From the NCBI GenBank assembly GCA_934692295.1, contig CAKUTL010000018.1, positions 1-26,982 of the forward strand: a DNA stretch of 26,982 bases, in the 5' to 3' direction. The stretch comes from an uncultured Candidatus Melainabacteria bacterium. GTDB taxonomy: Bacteria > Cyanobacteriota > Vampirovibrionia > Gastranaerophilales > Gastranaerophilaceae. Below, in pieces: positions 14,505 through 22,116 of the stretch (positions within the stretch are counted from its first letter, which is position 1; every line of letters starts with the position of its first letter). The position numbers and the translations under genes are program-made. The notes beneath the pieces were generated by a model. The model was not told where the DNA came from, did no database searches, and saw nothing but the letters and a program-made list of their open reading frames with translations.

Positions 14505-15047
14505 ATGTCTAAAAAAGTTTTAATCATTTCATCTTCTCCAAGAAAAGGCGGAAATTCAGACACATTATGCGACAAATTTATGGAAGGTGCGAAATCAGCA
14601 GGAAATGAAGTTGAAAAAATTTCGTTAAGAGAAAAGAAAATCAATTACTGCACAGGCTGCGGCTTCTGTAACACTAATAATTACACCGCATGCTCTCAAA
14701 AAGATGACGCCGCTGAAATTTTGGATAAAATGGTCGAAGCAGACGTAATCGTTTTTGCGACTCCGGTATATTTTTACACAATGTGCGGACAATTAAAAAC
14801 ATTGATTGACAGATGTTGTGCAAGATATACACACATGGAAAACAAAGAATTCTATTATATCATGACTGCTGCAGATTTGAGTTCGCACGCTATTGATAGA
14901 GTTCTTGCAGAATTTGACGGACTTATGGCTTGTCTTTCTGGAGCTAATCCAATGGGTGCAGTTGTTGCAACTGGTGTTTGGCAAAAAGGAGAGGTTGATA
15001 AAACCATTTATCCACAACAGGCGTTTGATTTAGGCAAATCAGTATAG
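14505..15047 (+). CDS. Flavodoxin-fold NAD(P)H-dependent oxidoreductase
   Basis: 180 residues of the NADPH-dependent FMN reductase / flavodoxin family. The FMN phosphate loop S-S-S-P-R-K-G-G-N-S is at about 9-18; a cysteine-rich segment Y-C-T-G-C-G-F-C-N-T lies near residue 47-56, as in iron-sulfur-flavoprotein-like members, though here without adjacent ferredoxin genes; A-T-P-V-Y-F-Y-T-M-C-G-Q-L-K-T-L-I-D-R is the conserved flavin-binding and dimer segment. Likely reduces quinones, azo or nitro compounds or an unknown partner. It follows the cupin with no gap, AGTGAGG serving as its ribosome site, so the pair is one operon ended by a strong terminator. Confidence 0.9.
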   Translation: MSKKVLIISSSPRKGGNSDTLCDKFMEGAKSAGNEVEKISLREKKINYCTGCGFCNTNNYTACSQKDDAAEILDKMVEADVIVFATPVYFYTMCGQLKTLIDRCCARYTHMENKEFYYIMTAADLSSHAIDRVLAEFDGLMACLSGANPMGAVVATGVWQKGEVDKTIYPQQAFDLGKSV

Positions 15048-15058
15048 ACTAATTAAAA

Positions 15059-15090
15059 ATGAGTTCAAAAAATTTGAACTCATTTTTTTT
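15059..15090 (+). terminator. Rho-independent terminator of the cupin-flavodoxin operon
   Basis: ATGAGTTCAAA (15059-15069) and TTTGAACTCAT (15073-15083), perfect 11-bp stem with a 3-base loop, followed by a run of T. Confidence 0.92.
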
Positions 15091-15164
15091 ACAAGTAGCA
15101 AAAAAAAATATTTTCTAGTTTTATAACCTAAAAAAAAGAAAATAATATAAGGACTTTATTTAAA

Positions 15165-16658
15165 ATGATTTCAAAAATTACTAATCTCTCTTTTATTCCT
15201 CAGTATAGAATTTTAAACAATAATAAACCCTCTACACCAAAAACAAATCAAAAATTTGTAACTTCTCCAATGCAAGCAGATACTGTAAATTTCACAGGTA
15301 AATCCTTACCATCTATGTATTCGACAGTATTTGAATACCTATCCGCAGAAATTTTTGGAAGAAGTAAAAAATTTGGAGTTGACGGAAGTTTAATATCTGC
15401 AAGCAAAATCGGAGAAGCGATAGATAAAGTTTTTGAAGATGGAAAAGCCTTCCCGGAATACAAAAACAGCTCTTCCGCAAAAATAAAATGGAAAAGCTAT
15501 ATTCCGCAAGACGTTCGGGTATATTCAATAGATAAAATCAATGAAGCTCGTGCCGACAGATTTGGAAAATGGAAAAGATGTTTGGGAAATCCATTAGCAA
15601 ATGTGAAAAATAAAGACCTTGCAGCAAAATTAGAAAAAGATAAATCTTTACGTCTAGTTGTTTGGGATGCAATTACAAGCGAAATCAAAGAAAATAACAG
15701 ACATATCCCCGTACCGTTCAATGAAAATGCCCTGATTGAAACAGTAAAAGATTTTGAAAAAATCGAACCGATTTCAAGAGCGGTGCGTTGTGCAAAACCA
15801 TCATTTTTAGAGGTTTACACCCACAGACTTCGTGATAACCTTTTGATGAAAATGGGAAAATCCGAAGAAAGAGCCGTTTGGGTAAAAATTCCTTCGAAAA
15901 AACATGATACTGAGCATTTTGAACAAAATATCGAAAACTTAGAAACCTTGAGCTGCCGAAATTGGTGTACTCGTTCAAGTGTAGATAAAGCAAGAGAAGC
16001 ACTTGAAGAAGGAGATTTCTATATTTATTTAAAACGTAATAGTATGTCAATGTGGGAACCTTTGGTTGGAATGACAACTTACAAAGGTAAAATAGACCAA
16101 ATCCAAGGAGTAGAAAATAACAACATCGTTCCTCTAAATTTGGTCGGAGAAATCAAATCTTTTATTAAATCAAGTAATTTGAAATGCCAATCAGGAATTT
16201 CTGATGAATATCCACAAGCTACTCAATCAATTATGATTAGTGAAAAATTGAATGAAATCTTACCTGATATAAAAAAATCTTTCGCAAAATCAATCAAGGA
16301 TAATGATTCAATTTCGATGTTCAAATATCTGGGTGTAAATGTAGAGCAAGATTCAGATAAATTATTGACAATCGGCACATATAAACCATCTTATAATATG
16401 GACAAAAACAGCGGAATTTCTATACCTTATTCAATGTTCGGATTTAATGAAGATGATTTGTTGAAAGATGTAAAAGTTATCAACGGAAATCTTATTTTAT
16501 CAAACGGTAAAAGCAAATTATTTGACTCATTAATCACAAAACTTCCTGAGCATCTTGAAAAAATCACAGGAAAAGTAGAATGTTCACAAGCACAATATGA
16601 CAAATTCGGAGCAGATTTTGAACGAATTTCAGACGGGAAAGTCATTGTACATAAATAG
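15165..16658 (+). CDS. Unknown 497-residue protein with lineage-type N-terminus
   Basis: No family recognised with confidence. The first 40 residues are low-complexity and polar, ending in V-N-F-T-G-K (residues 41-46), a short motif comparable to I-Q-F-G-A-K near the N-terminus of the protein at 19822. In the middle, W-C-T (267-269), then A-R-E-A-L-E-E-G-D-F-Y-I-Y-L (276-289), a strand pair and I-D-Q-I-Q-G-V-E-N-N (310-319) form a module that loosely resembles the PcfJ-like and phage-associated W-C-T...G-D-F-Y...I-x-G-x-x-N pattern. No signal peptide or membrane segment. AAGGA lies eleven bases before the ATG. The next gene begins 24 bases on. Possible secreted or effector-like protein, by inference only. 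Confidence 0.7.
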   Translation: MISKITNLSFIPQYRILNNNKPSTPKTNQKFVTSPMQADTVNFTGKSLPSMYSTVFEYLSAEIFGRSKKFGVDGSLISASKIGEAIDKVFEDGKAFPEYKNSSSAKIKWKSYIPQDVRVYSIDKINEARADRFGKWKRCLGNPLANVKNKDLAAKLEKDKSLRLVVWDAITSEIKENNRHIPVPFNENALIETVKDFEKIEPISRAVRCAKPSFLEVYTHRLRDNLLMKMGKSEERAVWVKIPSKKHDTEHFEQNIENLETLSCRNWCTRSSVDKAREALEEGDFYIYLKRNSMSMWEPLVGMTTYKGKIDQIQGVENNNIVPLNLVGEIKSFIKSSNLKCQSGISDEYPQATQSIMISEKLNEILPDIKKSFAKSIKDNDSISMFKYLGVNVEQDSDKLLTIGTYKPSYNMDKNSGISIPYSMFGFNEDDLLKDVKVINGNLILSNGKSKLFDSLITKLPEHLEKITGKVECSQAQYDKFGADFERISDGKVIVHK

Positions 16659-16662
16659 TATT

Positions 16663-16676
16663 TTTTATGCTAAATT
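16663..16676 (+). promoter_or_regulatory. Leaderless-type -10 promoter of the UvrD-like helicase gene
   Basis: TTTTATGCTAAATT, an extended -10 (TG-C-TAAATT at 16671-16676) exactly six bases before the ATG at 16683; no Shine-Dalgarno in TATGTT. Confidence 0.6.
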
Positions 16677-16682
16677 TATGTT

Positions 16683-19600
16683 ATGGCTGAGAAATTTGTA
16701 ATTAAACCGAACGAAAAACAGCAGGAAGCTATTGATATTCTAAAAGGTCAAGTAATGCTTTTGGCTGGTCCTGGGACAGGAAAAACTTTTACTGTAATTA
16801 ATCGTATTGAAAAGATGTTAGCAGATGGCGTTGAACCATCATCCATTTTGTGTTTGACATTTTCAGATGCCGCAGCATCAGAAATGCGTCAACGTTTAAT
16901 TAAAAAAATGGGGGTAAAAGCATCCAGCGTTGATATTTACACCTATCACTCTTTTTGTAACGACATAATCAAAGAATACCCGACTCAATTTGAAATGAGC
17001 GGAGATGTTAGGTTGATTACAGATACCGAAAAAATTGCTTTGATGAAGGAAAGTATTGACGAAGCAAAGTTGGAATATTTTGTTCCTGCCCGTGCTGACA
17101 AATATTTTTTCACCAAAAATTTTATTTCATATGTTGAAAAATTAAAAACAAAACGAGTTTCAAAAGAAGAGTATTTAGATTGCATAAATACAAATCCTTC
17201 CTTAATGCCTCGCTACAAAGAAGTTGAAAGCGAAATTTACGAAAGAGAACAAGCCGGAAAAACTCAAAACAAAGGACGTTACACCGAACTCGAAAAAATA
17301 AAAACTAATATCGAAAAAGCAAAAGAATTATGGACTTTATACGAATTATACTGTCAAAAAATGTTGAATAATAATTTGATTGACTTTTCAGATATGATTA
17401 ATTTTGTCCTAAATGCTTTTGAAGAAGATGAAACTTTTTTAAAAGAAGTATCTAACAAATATAAATATTTTCTTGTGGATGAATACCAAGATACTAACGA
17501 TTTACAAAATAGAATTATTTTCAATCTAGTTGATGCAAATGACGAAAAAAATATTTTTGTTGTAGGGGATGATGACCAAATTATTTATGGTTTTCAGGGT
17601 GCAAAAAGCGACAATATTGAAAACTTTTTGACAAAATATCCGCAAACAAAAGTAATTTGTTTGAATGAAAATAATCGTTCTACTCAAACAATTTTAGATT
17701 TCAGCAACCTTGTTGTAGCACAGGATTTGAACCGATTAGAAAATAATGATTATTTCAAAAATACCTATAATATTTCTAAAAAATTAACCGCAAAAAATCC
17801 TAAAATTATTGCAAAAGATAAGAAAATAAATCGCCTTCAATTTGCCGAAACAATTCAAGAGTTTAACTATATTACAGATGACATTAAAAAACTCATCGAT
17901 TCTGAATCTTGTCCGACAAATGACAAAAGTGAAAAAGATTTATCTCAAATTGCAATAATTGCGAAAAAAAGAGCCGAACTTCAAACTTTTTCAGAACTTT
18001 TAAAAGCTAAAAATATTCCGTATCAAATAGACGAAGGTAAAAGTATTTTTGCAATTCGGTCAACTATTTTGATTTATTTTTACTTGAAAGCAATGAATAA
18101 TCATGTTTTATCTTCTGACAAATTGTTTGGCTTGATGCTATCTGAACCGTTTAAACTTGACATCCAAGATTATAACAAAATTTTAGCAGAACAACGATTG
18201 CTCAAAAATGACGGATTGAACGATTTCATCTCACTTATGAGGACTTTAAAAAATTGGAAAAATCCCGAAATTATCTCAAAATTTTTAGAAACTTTTGATG
18301 ATTTGCAAACTTACGCAACAACTAATACTTTGCGAAATACAATCATTGAAATTGTAAATCGTACGGGAATTTTAGAATATTTTTACAAATGTCCGAAAAA
18401 TAGAGTTGAAAATATTTCAGGAATTAGAAAAATCATTTCCGAAGCCGGAAATTTTCAAAAAATTGATGGCACAAGAGGATTAGCAGATTTTGTAAGTTAT
18501 CTTGACGATTGTTTGAAAAATGAAATCGATATTTGTTTAGACAAAGATTCTTCAGTTCAAAATGCGGTGCAATTGATGACATATCACGGCTCAAAAGGGC
18601 GAGAGTTTGAATATGTTTATCTTCCTAATTTGATTTCTTCAAGTTGGGAAAATTTTAGAATGCCCGGAGAATACAAACTTATAACAGATGAAGTTTTTGA
18701 TAAAGATACCGCACAAATCAAAAAAGATTCTGAACTCTTAAAATTACTCTTTGTCGGAATCACAAGAGCCAAGCACTCATTGACACTTTCTTTTGCCGAT
18801 AATAACGAGAATAAAGCACAACAAATTACAAAATATTTATCAGAATTTTCAAACTACGATTTCAATTCTGAGCAATTTGAATGTGATGCGGAAGATTTAA
18901 CAAAAGAATTTGTTCGTAGCATTTCAACAGAAGTTTTTGATAATAGAAAAGCCTTCCAAAATGAAATTCAAGAAAGGGTTAAATCTATTGTTCTTTCACC
19001 ATCCAGAGTAAATGATTATTTGACTTGCCCAAGAAAATTTTTCTACTTAAAAGTTCTTGGAATTGACGTAGAAGAAGCAGATTGGGACAATGCAAATTTT
19101 GGTTCTGTAATCCACTCAATATTAGAACGAGCAGTAAAATTTGCCAAAGAAAAAGGCGAATACCCAGACATAAAAACCGTTTTAGAAAAATTTCATACAG
19201 GAATGGATAGTTCTCGTTTTAGTGAACTATCAAAGAAAGAAAAATTTATCAAACTTGGCGAAAAACTTTTGATGAATTTCTATCCTTATTTTTCACAAAT
19301 TCCTGCAACTAGAGTTGACAACGTAGAGTTCAGTTTTTATGGTGTAAGTGTCGGAGATGATTTGGTTACAGGTAAAATTGACCGAATTGAAAAAAATTCT
19401 GACGGAACTTATTCTCTATACGACTACAAAACAGGAAAACCAACAAGTGAAAAACAAATAACACAGAGTGGAGATAAGAAAAATTATTATAACCAACTGT
19501 GTTTTTATAAATATGCGTACGAAAAATTGACAGGTAATAAAGTTTCACAAGTTGGAATTATTTATGTTGAGGACCATGCAAAAAGTGTTTATAAAACCTT

Positions 19601-19751
19601 GACAGATTCCGATATGGAATATATTGAAAACCTAATAAAAGACACATATGCCAATATAAAAGCCTTGAAATTTAATCCGATAAAAGAAGACAAACAAGGA
19701 GTTTGCAAAACTTGTGTTTATAAACACCTTTGCAAATTGGATTTAATTTAA
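16683..19751 (+). CDS. UvrD/Rep-like helicase fused to an AddB-type iron-sulfur nuclease
   Basis: 1022 residues. Helicase: Walker A G-P-G-T-G-K-T at 29-35, motif Ia C-L-T-F-S-D-A-A-A near 57, motif II V-D-E-Y-Q-D-T at 265-271, G-D-D-D-Q-x-I-Y near 295, motif V T-Y-H-G-S-K-G-R-E-F-E near 633, motif VI G-I-T-R-A-K-H at 692-698. Nuclease (about 770-1022): H811, D900 in G-K-I-D-R-I, and D914-x-K916 in L-Y-D-Y-K-T-G, plus cysteines C782, C1008, C1011 and C1017 in the C...C-x2-C-x5-C pattern that binds 4Fe-4S in AddB and AdnA/AdnB. Expected role: end resection for homologous recombination or repair. Both activities are in one chain, as in AdnA/AdnB subunits; no partner subunit is in the window. Confidence 0.9.
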   Translation: MAEKFVIKPNEKQQEAIDILKGQVMLLAGPGTGKTFTVINRIEKMLADGVEPSSILCLTFSDAAASEMRQRLIKKMGVKASSVDIYTYHSFCNDIIKEYPTQFEMSGDVRLITDTEKIALMKESIDEAKLEYFVPARADKYFFTKNFISYVEKLKTKRVSKEEYLDCINTNPSLMPRYKEVESEIYEREQAGKTQNKGRYTELEKIKTNIEKAKELWTLYELYCQKMLNNNLIDFSDMINFVLNAFEEDETFLKEVSNKYKYFLVDEYQDTNDLQNRIIFNLVDANDEKNIFVVGDDDQIIYGFQGAKSDNIENFLTKYPQTKVICLNENNRSTQTILDFSNLVVAQDLNRLENNDYFKNTYNISKKLTAKNPKIIAKDKKINRLQFAETIQEFNYITDDIKKLIDSESCPTNDKSEKDLSQIAIIAKKRAELQTFSELLKAKNIPYQIDEGKSIFAIRSTILIYFYLKAMNNHVLSSDKLFGLMLSEPFKLDIQDYNKILAEQRLLKNDGLNDFISLMRTLKNWKNPEIISKFLETFDDLQTYATTNTLRNTIIEIVNRTGILEYFYKCPKNRVENISGIRKIISEAGNFQKIDGTRGLADFVSYLDDCLKNEIDICLDKDSSVQNAVQLMTYHGSKGREFEYVYLPNLISSSWENFRMPGEYKLITDEVFDKDTAQIKKDSELLKLLFVGITRAKHSLTLSFADNNENKAQQITKYLSEFSNYDFNSEQFECDAEDLTKEFVRSISTEVFDNRKAFQNEIQERVKSIVLSPSRVNDYLTCPRKFFYLKVLGIDVEEADWDNANFGSVIHSILERAVKFAKEKGEYPDIKTVLEKFHTGMDSSRFSELSKKEKFIKLGEKLLMNFYPYFSQIPATRVDNVEFSFYGVSVGDDLVTGKIDRIEKNSDGTYSLYDYKTGKPTSEKQITQSGDKKNYYNQLCFYKYAYEKLTGNKVSQVGIIYVEDHAKSVYKTLTDSDMEYIENLIKDTYANIKALKFNPIKEDKQGVCKTCVYKHLCKLDLI

Positions 19752-19821
19752 TTTTTTGACCCGCAAAATTTATTATGTTCAAGTTTTTATACCCCTACAC
19801 ATAAAATAGGAGAAATTTATA

Positions 19822-20385
19822 ATGCAAGTTCAAAGCACAAATAATATTCAATTTGGAGCAAAACTTATCAGTCCGGCAACAATCAAGGTTAAAGCAGGGA
19901 AAAGATGGAAAGATGCTCAAGTTAATTTTATAAAATTTGACACGTCAAAACAAAGAGATGTATCTGCATTAGAAGGTGTTGAAGCTCTTTGGGGAAACAA
20001 AAATTTATCATCCGGAGTTACAGAAGAAGCACACATTCTTGGCGGGAACGCTCAAATTTACGGATTAACAACGCAAAACTCTAATTTCGACGTAATTGAT
20101 GCAAATAAAGTTTTAGGCTTGATGTCAACAGACAAAATCACAAAAAGAAAACCGGAAGTTGAAATTTTTAAAATAGGAACAAAACCGCAATATGCTTATG
20201 CTCAAAATAAAAGAAAAAGAGATGTAAAACATATTGCAAAATCAATGTATGAGGCATTTAAAAATCTTGCAGCTAAATCAAAATCCGAGCCGGTAGTAAG
20301 CTATGCAGATCCGGAAGATTTAAAATTCTTAGCCAAAGTTGGGATTGAACCAAAATCTAAAGAGGTTATTGAATTTTTAGGCTAA
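19822..20385 (+). CDS. Lineage-type small protein, possibly a degenerate GNAT fold
   Basis: 187 residues. The N-terminus has N-I-Q-F-G-A-K (residues 8-14), a short motif comparable with V-N-F-T-G-K in the protein at 15165. The second half reads like a GNAT acetyltransferase core: a strand (E-I-F-K-I-G), K-P-Q-Y, a basic stretch with R-K-R-D-V-K-H-I-A-K-S-M-Y-E-A-F where acetyl-CoA binding motif A would be, then V-V-S-Y-A-D-P-E-D-L-K-F-L-A-K-V-G-I matching the usual final strand and helix. The canonical R/Q-x-x-G-x-G/A pyrophosphate loop is not clear, so activity is doubtful. AGGAG sits nine bases before the ATG. Function unknown. Confidence 0.65.
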   Translation: MQVQSTNNIQFGAKLISPATIKVKAGKRWKDAQVNFIKFDTSKQRDVSALEGVEALWGNKNLSSGVTEEAHILGGNAQIYGLTTQNSNFDVIDANKVLGLMSTDKITKRKPEVEIFKIGTKPQYAYAQNKRKRDVKHIAKSMYEAFKNLAAKSKSEPVVSYADPEDLKFLAKVGIEPKSKEVIEFLG

Positions 20386-20767
20386 ACAGCTTATAGAAAA
20401 AGAGAAATAAGGGGTTCGTGGGCAACGCCCCGCCCCCCTCTAGTCAAGGTCGTCATACTAAGCGTAGCGAAGTATCTTTAACTTAACTGAGCTTGTCATC
20501 CTGAATTGACTAGAAAATAAGTTGAGATGAAATCGAAACGTAATTTTCTGTTCCTACTTGGTATTTCAGGATCTCTAACTGAATGCGTTCGGATAGAGAT
20601 TCTTCGGGTAAATTGCAAAATAATATTACATACTCTACGGTTTACACCTCAGAATGACGTAACCGTAACGAACTTATTTCCTTATTCCCTTTTTCTCAAA
20701 AAAATTCCTCTCCGCAAACCCTTATCCTCCAAGGATGTCAAGTGTCAAACTCCCCCAAGTGGCTAGT
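20386..20767. repeat. Repeat island between the small GNAT-like protein and the bio locus
   Basis: No credible gene; a 79-codon frame at 20527 is made of repeat sequence. In order: a GGGG-TTCGTGGGCAAC-GCCCC hairpin near 20411-20431 (related one at 25431), a compact hairpin repeat ATACT/AGTAT (20455-20475), a split copy ATCCTGAA (20498-20505) and TTCAGGAT (20565-20572) separated by 59 bases, and a full 75-bp dispersed repeat (20585-20659). The rest is AT-rich with no signal seen. Confidence 0.75.
20585..20659 (+). repeat. 75-bp dispersed repeat, copy A
   Basis: From GCGTTC through TAGAGATTCTTCGGGTAA to CTCAGAATGACG. About 85 percent identical by eye to 25338-25413, and its last 31 bases recur inverted at 13921-13951. 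Intergenic in all cases. Confidence 0.8.
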
Positions 20768-20793
20768 CGTATTTTTACGTAGGTAAAAATACG
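20768..20793. promoter_or_regulatory. Perfect 11-bp palindrome upstream of the bio promoter
   Basis: CGTATTTTTAC, loop GTAG, GTAAAAATACG, ending five bases before the -35 box of the promoter at 20798. No T-run follows, so it is not a terminator; an operator or activator site is more likely. It does not match the E. coli-type BirA site. Confidence 0.5.
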
Positions 20794-20797
20794 GATG

Positions 20798-20826
20798 TTT
20801 ACAAAATTTGAAAATACCGATATAAT
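20798..20826 (+). promoter_or_regulatory. Strong promoter upstream of the structured segment and bioF
   Basis: TTTACA (20798-20803), exact 17-base spacer, perfect TATAAT (20821-20826). Predicted start near 20833, just where the multi-hairpin segment begins and 141 nt before the bioF ATG. Confidence 0.85.
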
Positions 20827-20832
20827 GATATT

Positions 20833-20960
20833 GTTGGTTAAGGCTCACACCCGAGAGAAATAAAAACTCTTAAAAGTCTTTGACTTTTCGATGGTAAAGC
20901 TGTTTGCCAAACCGCCAAGTAAGTTTCTTGTGTAATGCTTGAAAATCAGTCCTTTTTGTC
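20833..20960 (+). ncRNA. Candidate structured RNA: leader of bioFGC or independent small RNA
   Basis: Downstream of the strong promoter three hairpins follow in series: AGAG/CTCT (20854-20857 with 20867-20870), AAAAGTC/GACTTTT (20872-20878 with 20882-20888, triloop TTT) and GGTAAA/TTTGCC (20893-20898 with 20903-20908, one G-U pair, loop GCTG). They are enclosed by GGTT/AACC (20836-20839 with 20910-20913), making a four-way junction. A T-rich run CCTTTTTGTCTT (20951-20962) near the end may be a weak terminator. No match to TPP, SAM, cobalamin, lysine, purine, glycine or c-di-GMP riboswitch consensus that I know. Could be a cis-regulator of biotin genes or a separate RNA, because bioF also has its own proximal -10. 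Confidence 0.5.
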
Positions 20961-20967
20961 TTAAATT
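20954..20967 (+). promoter_or_regulatory. Leaderless-type -10 element directly before bioF
   Basis: TTTTGTCTTAAATT with TAAATT at 20962-20967 and six bases to the ATG at 20974. Same geometry as cca, aroK and the UvrD-like helicase, but the weakest match in the upstream part and it overlaps the T-run of the structured segment. Confidence 0.4.
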
Positions 20968-20973
20968 TAGGTT

Positions 20974-22116
20974 ATGTATGATGATTACAAAACAGTTTTA
21001 GACGAATTGAAAGAGCATTCGCACTTTAGAGATTTAAAAAACTTTGCGGACAAGGATGAAAAATACATCTATTTCAAAGGGAAAAAACTCTTAAATTTAT
21101 CCTCAAATAACTATCTCAATTTCGCTGATAATAAAGAAATTACGCAAGAATTTTTAGATTTTGCTGGAGATAAATTCTCTTTTGGAAGTGCCTCCGCCAG
21201 ACTTTTAACCGGAACTTTGCCTGTGTATAAAGAGTTAGAAGAATTGCTGTCATCTTTGTACAATAAAGAAGCAACATTGTTATACAATAGCGGTTACCAC
21301 GCAAACGTAGGGGTTTCCAGTGCTTTAAATCGAAAGGGCGACGTAATTTTTTCTGACAAGTTGAACCACGCAAGTATTATTGATGGGATGAAACTTGCTG
21401 ATGGAAAGTTCTTCAGATTTCCACACAACGATATGATTGCACTGGAAAATTTACTCGAAAGAGAAAGAAAAAACTTCAACAATGCGTTTATCATTACAGA
21501 GAGCGTATTTTCAATGGACGGAGACATTGAAGACCTAAAAAAAATTGTCGAACTCAAGAAAAAATACAACTGCATTATGATTATTGATGAAGCCCACGCT
21601 TTCGGGGTTTTCGGCGATAAGGGGCTAGGTGTTGCGGAAAAATTGGGAATCATAAACGATGTTGATTTAATCGTTGGAACCTTTGGAAAAGCTGTTGGTT
21701 CTATGGGGGCATTTGTTACGGGTTCAAAAATTTTGATTGATTTTTTGATTAATAAATCCCGCTCATTCATCTTTTCAACCGCTTTGCCACCTATAAATAT
21801 AGCGTTTTCAAAATGGATTATTGAAAATAAATTCCCAACAACAAAACCCAAAAGGGACAGAATGCTTTCTATTGCAAAGGAATTTGGAAGTGAAAGCCAC
21901 ATAATTCCTGTTATTATCGGGGACAACAAAGATACCGTGGATTTATGCGAAGTTTTATTCCATAACGGATATTTCACACTTCCAATTCGCCCTCCGACCG
22001 TACCAGTTGGGACTTCAAGATTAAGATTATCTTTGACATCCGAAATTGAAGAAAACGAATTACAAATTTTGAAGGAGAAAATTGATGAAGTCTTGTTGGC
22101 TAAACAACCAGAATAA
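20974..22116 (+). CDS. bioF: 8-amino-7-oxononanoate synthase
   Basis: PLP enzyme that condenses pimeloyl-ACP (or -CoA) with L-alanine to give 8-amino-7-oxononanoate, the first step of biotin ring assembly. 380 residues, full length. Seen: L-N-L-S-S-N-N-Y-L near 40-48, G-S-A-S-A-R-L-L-T-G near 71-80, H131 (L-N-H-A-S), D205-E-A-H208 contacting the cofactor, and the Schiff-base lysine K239 in T-F-G-K-A-V-G-S. The context of bioG and bioC directly downstream separates it from the similar KBL and 5-aminolevulinate synthase. No good Shine-Dalgarno. Its last codons overlap bioG. Confidence 0.94.
   Translation: MYDDYKTVLDELKEHSHFRDLKNFADKDEKYIYFKGKKLLNLSSNNYLNFADNKEITQEFLDFAGDKFSFGSASARLLTGTLPVYKELEELLSSLYNKEATLLYNSGYHANVGVSSALNRKGDVIFSDKLNHASIIDGMKLADGKFFRFPHNDMIALENLLERERKNFNNAFIITESVFSMDGDIEDLKKIVELKKKYNCIMIIDEAHAFGVFGDKGLGVAEKLGIINDVDLIVGTFGKAVGSMGAFVTGSKILIDFLINKSRSFIFSTALPPINIAFSKWIIENKFPTTKPKRDRMLSIAKEFGSESHIIPVIIGDNKDTVDLCEVLFHNGYFTLPIRPPTVPVGTSRLRLSLTSEIEENELQILKEKIDEVLLAKQPE

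Noticed and set aside
20527..20766. 79-codon ORF in the repeat island
   Set aside because: Composed of the dispersed 75-bp repeat and flanking repeat DNA; no ribosome site and no protein-like composition.
20797..20804. BirA operator at the bio promoter
   Set aside because: Only one half-site (GTTTACAA) is seen; the inverted partner 14-16 bases away is missing.
20833..20960. Match of the bio upstream segment to a known riboswitch, or to the CTCACACC core of cyanobacterial Yfr1
   Set aside because: The conserved cores of TPP, SAM, cobalamin, lysine, purine, glycine and c-di-GMP riboswitches are absent. CTCACACC at 20845-20852 is only eight bases and lacks the flanking Yfr1 hairpins and the preceding ACTC.
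20974..22116. Assignment as glycine C-acetyltransferase (kbl) or 5-aminolevulinate synthase
   Set aside because: Same fold, but the tight operon with bioG and bioC and the overall sequence favour bioF.
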